24,263 nt of DNA from CAZDHT01 sp964505325 (lineage in GTDB: Bacteria; Planctomycetota; PUPC01), in contig CAZDHT010000055.1 of NCBI GenBank assembly GCA_964505325.1, positions 1 through 24,263 of the forward strand. Direction: 5' to 3'. The notes under the pieces are model-generated. The model saw only the letters and a list, made by a program, of their open reading frames with translations. It did not search any database and was not told the origin of the DNA. A program made the translations under genes and the position numbers. Shown in pieces: positions 20,081-24,263 of the stretch. Positions within the stretch are counted from its first letter, which is position 1. Each line of letters begins with the position of its first letter.

Positions 20081-20253
20081 TGCGGCGCCGGACTACAGCC
20101 CGGACAGGATTGCGGCTGTGGCGATGGCGACCTCGAAGTGATCGACGGCCCCGATCATGGCCGACGGAGCCGCATCCCGGCGCCGATGCACTGGATGACC
20201 CATACAGCAAGGTACTTCTCAAAGAAGCCCAGGCCTTTCGCCGGCTTCGCCAT
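20081..20253 (-). pseudogene. acr3: Decayed acr3 (ACR3 arsenite efflux permease) remnant
   Basis: The ATG at 20253 has an AAGGG site and opens 32 codons, including GLGFFEKYLAVWV then IQCIGAGM, which match the first membrane helix of ACR3 proteins. After the GAGM codons the homology jumps, in another frame, to APSAMIGAVDHFEVAIATAA then ILSGL, stop (20093-20095), SGAA. Known ACR3 C-termini read APAALIGASNHFEVAIATA..LFGLNSGAALATVVG. So roughly 300 internal codons are gone, the ends are out of frame, and the Asn codon is now TAG. The conserved cysteine of the pump lies in the missing part, so the product cannot work. It begins 11 bases after the CcdA-like gene, at an operon position. I matched it from memory of the family, not by search. 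Confidence 0.75.
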
Positions 20254-20264
20254 GTCGAATGCCC

Positions 20265-20963
20265 TTAGGGAGTGGTATAGATGAGGTACAATCCCCCGAA
20301 GAGGACGAGGACCCCGCAGGCCCGCTTGAGGATCACCGCCCCCTTGGATCGCTCGTTCCAGTTCAGGTAGCGCTGGACCACGCTGGTGAATGTTCCCGCC
20401 AACACGATCACGGAGCAGTGCCCGACGCCGTACGCCCCGAGCAACAGCATGCCGTAGCTCACGTTCGTGCCGGCGAGCGTGAAGGTGACGCCGAGCATCG
20501 GGGCCATGTACGCGAAGGTGCACGGGCCGACGGCGATGCCGAAGATCAGTCCGAGGATGAACGCGGCCAGCAACCCCTTGCGCTTCATGCCCACCTGCCC
20601 GGGCCCGGACCAGGGCATCGGAATCACGTCCAGCAGGTAGAGCCCTACGGCGAAGAAGATCACCGCGACGATATAGTTACCCACGCGTCCCACGTCGCCC
20701 ATCATCCGGCCCGCAGCCGCCGTGATAGCGCCCACCGCGTCGATGGTGATCAGGATGCCCGCCGCGAACAGGGCCGAAATGACAAACGCCCGGCGGGTCC
20801 TCATCTGCCCCTGTTGATCGATGAAGCCGACGATCAGAGGGATGCTGGCGAGATGGCACGGGCTGAGCACCACGCTCAGGATGCCCCAGACGAAGGACGC
20901 CAGCACGGCAATCAGCGGCGTTCCCTCGACCGCGCGGGTCAATGTTGTGAAAAGCTCTTCCAC
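20265..20963 (-). CDS. CcdA/DsbD-like transmembrane electron carrier, 232 aa
   Basis: The protein has six membrane helices in two halves. Each half has a Pro-Cys motif: Cys36 in LSPCHLASIP and Cys148 in VGPCTFAYMAP. These correspond to the redox pair of CcdA and the DsbD membrane domain, which passes electrons from cytoplasmic thioredoxin to periplasmic partners. A third cysteine in GHCSV (183) is extra. The GTG start lies two bases after the stop of the thioredoxin fusion, with GGGGG nearby. The neighbouring three exported thioredoxin-domain proteins are the natural acceptors. A role in cytochrome c maturation is less likely, since no other maturation gene is present. In the ancestral operon acr3 followed immediately. 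Confidence 0.88.
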   Translation of the reverse strand: MEELFTTLTRAVEGTPLIAVLASFVWGILSVVLSPCHLASIPLIVGFIDQQGQMRTRRAFVISALFAAGILITIDAVGAITAAAGRMMGDVGRVGNYIVAVIFFAVGLYLLDVIPMPWSGPGQVGMKRKGLLAAFILGLIFGIAVGPCTFAYMAPMLGVTFTLAGTNVSYGMLLLGAYGVGHCSVIVLAGTFTSVVQRYLNWNERSKGAVILKRACGVLVLFGGLYLIYTTP

Positions 20964-20965
20964 GC

Positions 20966-21892
20966 CTATTTGACCCCCATCTCGGTTAGCTTCCTCTCGA
21001 TCTCGTCCTGCGGGAAGAAGCCGACGTGGCGTAACACTTCCTTGCCATTCTTGTCGAAGAAGACTTGCGTGGGGATGGACCGGATGCCATAGCGGGCGGC
21101 CAGGATCTGTTCCTTGCCCACGTGGACGAAGAGGATGTTCGCCTTGCCCTGGTGTTGCTCCGTCAGCTTCTCGAGGATGGGCTCCATCATCTGGCACGGG
21201 CGGCAGCCCTCGGAGCCGAAGTCGATCATCGAGGGCTTCCCGCTCGCGCGGGCCTTGTCGACGGGATTGTCCCGGATGAGCGGCGCCTGCTTCGCCAGCC
21301 AGACGGCGGAGACCGCAATCGGCACCCGCTTGCCGAGAGTACGGACGTGCTCGGTTACGGCCCGCTGCCGCTTCTGATTCAGCACGAACTTCTTGACGTG
21401 GTCCTTGACCTGTGCGAGCGGGACGCCGCCGAGCATGGCCTTGTTGTCCTGATAGAATCGCGCCACTTCCGCGTCCGTAACGCGGACGCCCTTCGTAGCG
21501 CCGTCGAGATACGCCCGAATCATCTCATCGTCCGCCTTGCCGGCCAGCTTCGCCTGGGTCGCGGCATGCAGAAGGAGGTCCTTGCCCGCAAGTTGCTCGA
21601 GCACGAAGAAGGCGTTCTTCCTCAGTTGCCCGCGCAGCGCCTCCGGCGCGGCGCCGATTTTCCGGGCGACGTCGGTCGCGGCGACCTTCACCGGGCCGCA
21701 ACGAAGCAGCACGCCCTCGGGCAGATCCGCGAGCCGTGCGTGCGTCAGGACGCTTGAGGTGAGCCCGGGATAGACCGACTCCACCGTGCGGCGCTTATCC
21801 GCAGCGTGGCCCGCGGTCGTGACCACGAGCAGGGCCGCGAGGATGAGTACGATGTCACTCCGACTTCTGGTCCGGCCGCTTCGATAGATCAA
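20966..21892 (-). CDS. Exported SurA-N-like plus thioredoxin fusion protein, 308 aa
   Basis: A signal peptide (VLILAALLVVTTAGHA, residues 15-30) is followed by an alpha-helical region (about 55-190) that resembles the N-terminal chaperone part of SurA/PrsA-type proteins. That region includes a VTDAEVARFYQDNK helix but no rotamase domain. Residues 205-308 are a thioredoxin fold with active site CRPC (Cys230, Cys233) and cis-proline Pro274 in SIPTQVFF. CRPC is unlike the usual CGPC. The TTG start at 21892 has AAGGAG upstream and lies inside the end of the preceding gene, overlapping it by 38 bases. Reduced by the CcdA-like protein encoded next, it could reduce disulfides in bound unfolded clients. 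The chaperone assignment is weaker than the thioredoxin one. Confidence 0.82.
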   Translation of the reverse strand: MIYRSGRTRSRSDIVLILAALLVVTTAGHAADKRRTVESVYPGLTSSVLTHARLADLPEGVLLRCGPVKVAATDVARKIGAAPEALRGQLRKNAFFVLEQLAGKDLLLHAATQAKLAGKADDEMIRAYLDGATKGVRVTDAEVARFYQDNKAMLGGVPLAQVKDHVKKFVLNQKRQRAVTEHVRTLGKRVPIAVSAVWLAKQAPLIRDNPVDKARASGKPSMIDFGSEGCRPCQMMEPILEKLTEQHQGKANILFVHVGKEQILAARYGIRSIPTQVFFDKNGKEVLRHVGFFPQDEIERKLTEMGVK

Positions 21893-22307
21893 CCCCGAAC
21901 TCCTTCCATTTACTGAGTATGTCCTCCTTGGGGAGGAACCCTTCGTGCCGGTACAGTTCTTTGCCCGAGGCGTCGAAGAAGATCTGCGTCGGGATGACTC
22001 GGATGCCCGCTTTGTCGCCGGGCGAGCGGTCCTTCCACACGTCGATGACCACGACTGCCAGGCTGCCTCGGTGCTCTGTCTTCAGGTCGGCCAGGATCGG
22101 CTTCATCATCTTGCACGGGATGCACCGGTCCGAGCCCAGTTCCACCAGCGCCGGCAGGCCGGCCGGCACGCCGAGCGCCGACGCATGGATTGGCGCTGCC
22201 GGCGCCGCCGGAAGCGTGCACCCCGCCGCGAGAATCCACGCGAGGGTCGTCAAGGCCACCGCGGCCGCTACGAGGCGCGTTCGCCGCAGGTCAGTTGTTC
22301 TTCTCAT
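21855..22307 (-). CDS. Thioredoxin-fold lipoprotein with CIPC active site, 150 aa
   Basis: The N-terminus is basic then hydrophobic and ends in the lipobox LAAGC (Cys30), so the protein should be a lipoprotein outside the cytoplasm. A Pro/Ala linker leads to a thioredoxin fold with CIPC (Cys62, Cys65) in GSDRCIPCKMMKP and cis-Pro in VIPTQIFF. The ATG has GGAGG six bases upstream. It overlaps the preceding thioredoxin gene by 17 bases and the following fusion gene by 38. It shares GSDxCIPCxMM, IPTQ-FFD and the closing KEDIL-KW-E-GVDL with the neighbour at 22291-22749, so the two look like tandem duplicates given different membrane anchors. Confidence 0.87.
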   Translation of the reverse strand: MRRTTDLRRTRLVAAAVALTTLAWILAAGCTLPAAPAAPIHASALGVPAGLPALVELGSDRCIPCKMMKPILADLKTEHRGSLAVVVIDVWKDRSPGDKAGIRVIPTQIFFDASGKELYRHEGFLPKEDILSKWKEFGVDLSKRPDQKSE

Positions 22308-22749
22308 GTAGGGCCTCCGCTGCTCCGCTTCGCTTAGGCCGGGACCTGACCGGCTCCTTCAGGTCCACGCCCAATTCGCGCCACTTGGCCAGGATGTCCT
22401 CCTTCGAGATGAAGCCCTGGTGCCGGAAGAGCTCCCGGCCGCCGGCGTCGAAGAACACCTGGGTCGGAATCAGCCGGACGCCGTACTTCGTCTTTGCCTC
22501 GGGATCCTTGAACACGTCGGCGGAGGCAACCTCCAGTTGGCCCTGGTACTCCTGCTTGAGTTCCGCGAGGATGGGGGCCATCATCTGGCACGGGATGCAC
22601 GTGTCCGAGCCCACCTCGACCAGGCGCGGCAGCGCCGCGTGTCCCGGCGTCGTTCCGGCGCCGGACCGTTCGCGCTCCTTCAGCCACATCACACCGGCCA
22701 CGGCCAGCGCCAGTCCGGCCACGATGGCTATCCGTCCCGCCTTGTTCAC
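22291..22749 (-). CDS. Membrane-anchored thioredoxin-fold protein with CIPC active site, 152 aa
   Basis: A single N-terminal helix (residues 6-22) without lipobox or clear cleavage site anchors a thioredoxin fold facing outwards. The active site is Cys51-Ile-Pro-Cys54 in GSDTCIPCQMMAP, and the cis-proline is in LIPTQVFFD. The start is GTG with GGAGGG about nine bases upstream. The charged C-terminal tail (VRSRPKRSGAAEALHEKNN) is longer than in its neighbour. CIPC replaces CGPC; a residue change inside the CxxC usually shifts redox potential. It is expected to receive electrons from the CcdA-like protein of the same cluster. Confidence 0.87.
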   Translation of the reverse strand: MNKAGRIAIVAGLALAVAGVMWLKERERSGAGTTPGHAALPRLVEVGSDTCIPCQMMAPILAELKQEYQGQLEVASADVFKDPEAKTKYGVRLIPTQVFFDAGGRELFRHQGFISKEDILAKWRELGVDLKEPVRSRPKRSGAAEALHEKNN

Positions 22750-22771
22750 CCGTGCGTCCCTCCTGCGCCGC

Positions 22772-23005
22772 CTAGCTCAGCATCGCCTTGATCTCTTCGA
22801 CGGAAGGCACTTTGCCCATCACCTGGACGACGCCGTCGACCGCGAGGGCCGGGGTCATCATCACGCCGAAGCGCATGATCTCGCGGAGGTCGGTCACCTT
22901 CTCGATTTCGAACTCGATGCCGAGTTGCGTCGCGGCGGCCTCAGCGTTCTGTGCCAGACCGCGGCACTTGGGACAGCCCGTTCCCAACACTTGAAGTTTC
23001 TTCAT
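22772..23005 (-). CDS. Small thioredoxin-like 'redox-active disulfide protein', 77 aa
   Basis: A minimal glutaredoxin/thioredoxin fold (Thioredoxin_3, PF13192 type) is seen. MKKLQVLGTGCPKCRGL has the active-site pair Cys11-Pro-Lys-Cys14, then MMTPALAVDGVVQVMG with the cis-proline, and a final VEEIKAML helix. Length and layout match the family, which is found next to PF03773 permeases and arsenic genes in many genomes. There is no signal peptide, so it acts in the cytoplasm. Its ATG overlaps the stop of the DGC-domain gene by four bases. Likely roles are disulfide exchange with the DGC protein or handling a thiol-bound metalloid; both are inference. Confidence 0.9.
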   Translation of the reverse strand: MKKLQVLGTGCPKCRGLAQNAEAAATQLGIEFEIEKVTDLREIMRFGVMMTPALAVDGVVQVMGKVPSVEEIKAMLS

Positions 23006-23376
23006 TCTTCCAGCAGCTCCTTGGCCTTGGCGACGGCCTGCGCGACCTGCGCGTCGGTGGCGCGAACGCCCTTGACTTTTTCCATGCCGAGATCGGTGAT
23101 CTTGATCTGCGTGTAGTTGCTGATCCCCGCGTTGTCGAAGCACTTCTTGGCGCAGTCCACGGGGCAGCCGTCGAGCACGATGTTGGCGTCGGCCTCCTTT
23201 GCCTTCTGCACGATCATGTCGACACCGGCGCCGATTCCCGCCAGGCACCACATAATGCCCAGCCCTTCGTCCATCAGTTGCCGCGCCGCCCTGTCGGCGA
23301 CCTCGGCCACATTGGCCCCGCCTGAGCACGAATAGAACAGCACGTTCCTCTTTGAGTCACCGCAACACTCCGACAT
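23002..23376 (-). CDS. DGC-domain putative zinc-binding protein, 124 aa
   Basis: The DGC motif (Asp69-Gly70-Cys71) sits in IVLDGCPVDCAKKC, with further cysteines at 75 and 79; Cys4, Cys5, Cys17 (YSCSGGANV) and Cys44 (IMWCLAG) complete seven. This matches the PF08859 family, described as putative zinc-binding, with no firmly known reaction. It has no signal peptide and is cytoplasmic. AAGGAGGT stands just before the ATG. Its start is 15 bases after the permease stop and its end overlaps the CPKC protein, so it is central to the operon. Seven cysteines in 124 residues would suit binding of thiophilic As(III), but that is a suggestion only. Confidence 0.88.
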   Translation of the reverse strand: MSECCGDSKRNVLFYSCSGGANVAEVADRAARQLMDEGLGIMWCLAGIGAGVDMIVQKAKEADANIVLDGCPVDCAKKCFDNAGISNYTQIKITDLGMEKVKGVRATDAQVAQAVAKAKELLEE

Positions 23377-23391
23377 CGTGCACCTCCTTTC

Positions 23392-24263
23392 TCATCCGCA
23401 TAGTGCGCCGTAGACCATCCCGCTGATCGTTGCCATCACGACGACCAGCCCCACGAAGACAACCGTCTTCTTGGTCCCCATCACGCTCCGAATGACCAGC
23501 ATATTGGGCAGCGACAGCGCCGGGCCCGCCAGCAGCAGCGCCAACGCCGGGCCCTGGCCCATCCCGTTGTCCAACAGCCCCCGCAATATGGGCACCTCGG
23601 TCAGCGTGGCGAAGTACATGAACGCGCCCGCCACCGACGCGAACAGGTTCGCCCGGAGCGAGTTCCCGCCGACCGCCGCGTATATCCATCGCCGCGGAAT
23701 CAGGCCCTCGTGATCCTGTCGACCGAGCAGGGCGCCCGCCACGAGCACGCCGAGGAAAAGCAGCGGCAGGATCTGTTTGGCGAACCCCCACGACGCCCCG
23801 ACCCACTCGGCCATCTCGCCTCGGCTGAACCAAGTCAGAAGCATCCCGGCTAGCGCCAACGCGGCGGCCGCCGTGATGACCCACTTCACGGAATGGATCG
23901 CCGCCCACAGGCCGGCTGCTGCTTCCGGCTTGCCCCAATTGGCGAACACGAGGATCGCCACCATCGCAGCAAAGTACAGGGCATTCTTCCACAACGGCCG
24001 CTTCACGTCGGGCTCCGGCATCGCGGCCTGCGCCGCGACCTTGTCCAACTCCTCCCCGCGGAAGATCAGGTGCATCAGCAGGCCGATCACGATGCTGAAG
24101 AGGACTGCACCGATGGCGCGGGCGACGCCGAGCCCTGGCCCCAGGACGCGCGCGGTCAGGATGATGGCGAGCACGTTGATCGCCGGCCCGGAGTACAGAA
24201 AGGCCGTCGCCGGCCCGAGCCCGGCGCCCATCCGGTAGATGCCGGCGAACAGCGGCAGCACCG
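23392..24263 (-). CDS. PF03773 permease (ArsP-like), C-terminal part, cut by window edge
   Basis: About 290 residues are visible, with roughly seven membrane helices. The segment LPLFAGIYRMGAGLGPATAF and the SGPAINVLAI that follows are the family signature. The second half repeats it as ATLTEVPILRGLLDNGMGQG and GPALSLPNMLVIRS. In relatives LPLFAG follows a Cys-rich CSV motif; the bases here fit Ser-Val before LPLF, so the gene continues beyond the window and the GTG at 24261 is not the real start. Characterised ArsP proteins export trivalent organoarsenicals; other PF03773 members are uncharacterised. It appears to be upstream of the DGC, thioredoxin and CcdA genes in one operon. Confidence 0.88.
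   Translation of the reverse strand, partial: VLPLFAGIYRMGAGLGPATAFLYSGPAINVLAIILTARVLGPGLGVARAIGAVLFSIVIGLLMHLIFRGEELDKVAAQAAMPEPDVKRPLWKNALYFAAMVAILVFANWGKPEAAAGLWAAIHSVKWVITAAAALALAGMLLTWFSRGEMAEWVGASWGFAKQILPLLFLGVLVAGALLGRQDHEGLIPRRWIYAAVGGNSLRANLFASVAGAFMYFATLTEVPILRGLLDNGMGQGPALALLLAGPALSLPNMLVIRSVMGTKKTVVFVGLVVVMATISGMVYGALCG

Noticed and set aside
20254..20523. Open frame upstream of the acr3 remnant
   Set aside because: It is antisense-frame shadow of the CcdA-like gene; only the part from the ATG at 20253 resembles ACR3.
20265..20963. Cytochrome c biogenesis role for the CcdA-like protein
   Set aside because: No other cytochrome c maturation genes or c-type haem motifs are present, and the neighbours are thioredoxins and arsenic genes. 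The role is not excluded elsewhere in the genome.
24259..24261. GTG as the start codon of the PF03773 permease
   Set aside because: In relatives LPLFAG lies deep in the protein after a CSV motif, so this is an internal valine of a gene cut by the window edge.

Overview
The window is GC-rich and gene-dense, from an uncultured-looking bacterium. Three features suggest a Planctomycetota-like or other PVC/FCB-type lineage: a secreted HEAT-repeat protein, an FHA/sigma54 regulator paired with a Hanks-type kinase, and many GTG or TTG starts. This placement is inference; no rRNA or other phylogenetic marker is present.

Layout. The left part (1-7416) is a loose set of units: the 5' end of an unrecognised minus-strand gene, a transglutaminase-core protein flanked by two inverted copies of a dispersed palindromic element, a TauE/SafE permease plus RraA-like aldolase pair, a PPC/DUF296 protein, and a large exported HEAT-repeat protein. 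The central part (7447-18618) is a same-strand run. It starts with a near-consensus sigma70 promoter and a tRNA-Gly(CCC), then an FmdB-type zinc ribbon, an Ap4A phosphorylase-like HIT protein, a dGTPase, an FHA-GAF-sigma54 activator, a membrane Ser/Thr kinase, a membrane PIN/TRAM protein, IspD, a GT39-type membrane glycosyltransferase and a penicillin-acylase-family lipoprotein. Several of these genes are a few bases apart or overlap, so they are probably cotranscribed in blocks.

The right part (18627-24263, minus strand) is the most interesting. In transcription order it reads: PF03773 (ArsP-like) permease, cut by the window edge; cysteine-rich DGC-domain protein; small CPKC thioredoxin-like protein; membrane-anchored CIPC thioredoxin; CIPC thioredoxin lipoprotein; exported SurA-N-like/CRPC-thioredoxin fusion; CcdA/DsbD-like membrane electron carrier; a decayed acr3 arsenite-efflux gene; a cation diffusion facilitator; and a thioredoxin-coupled arsenate reductase (ArsC). 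Most adjacent genes overlap or nearly touch. The acr3 remnant was found by reading the 295-base gap between the CcdA-like and CDF genes. It keeps about 25 N-terminal and 30 C-terminal residues of the ACR3 family, out of frame with each other and with a stop inside.

Working model (inference): this is an arsenic or organoarsenical detoxification island. The CcdA-like protein would carry electrons across the membrane to three extracytoplasmic thioredoxins, while ArsC, the CPKC protein and the DGC protein act in the cytoplasm. The usual arsenite pump has been lost, leaving the PF03773 permease or the CDF protein as candidate exporters.
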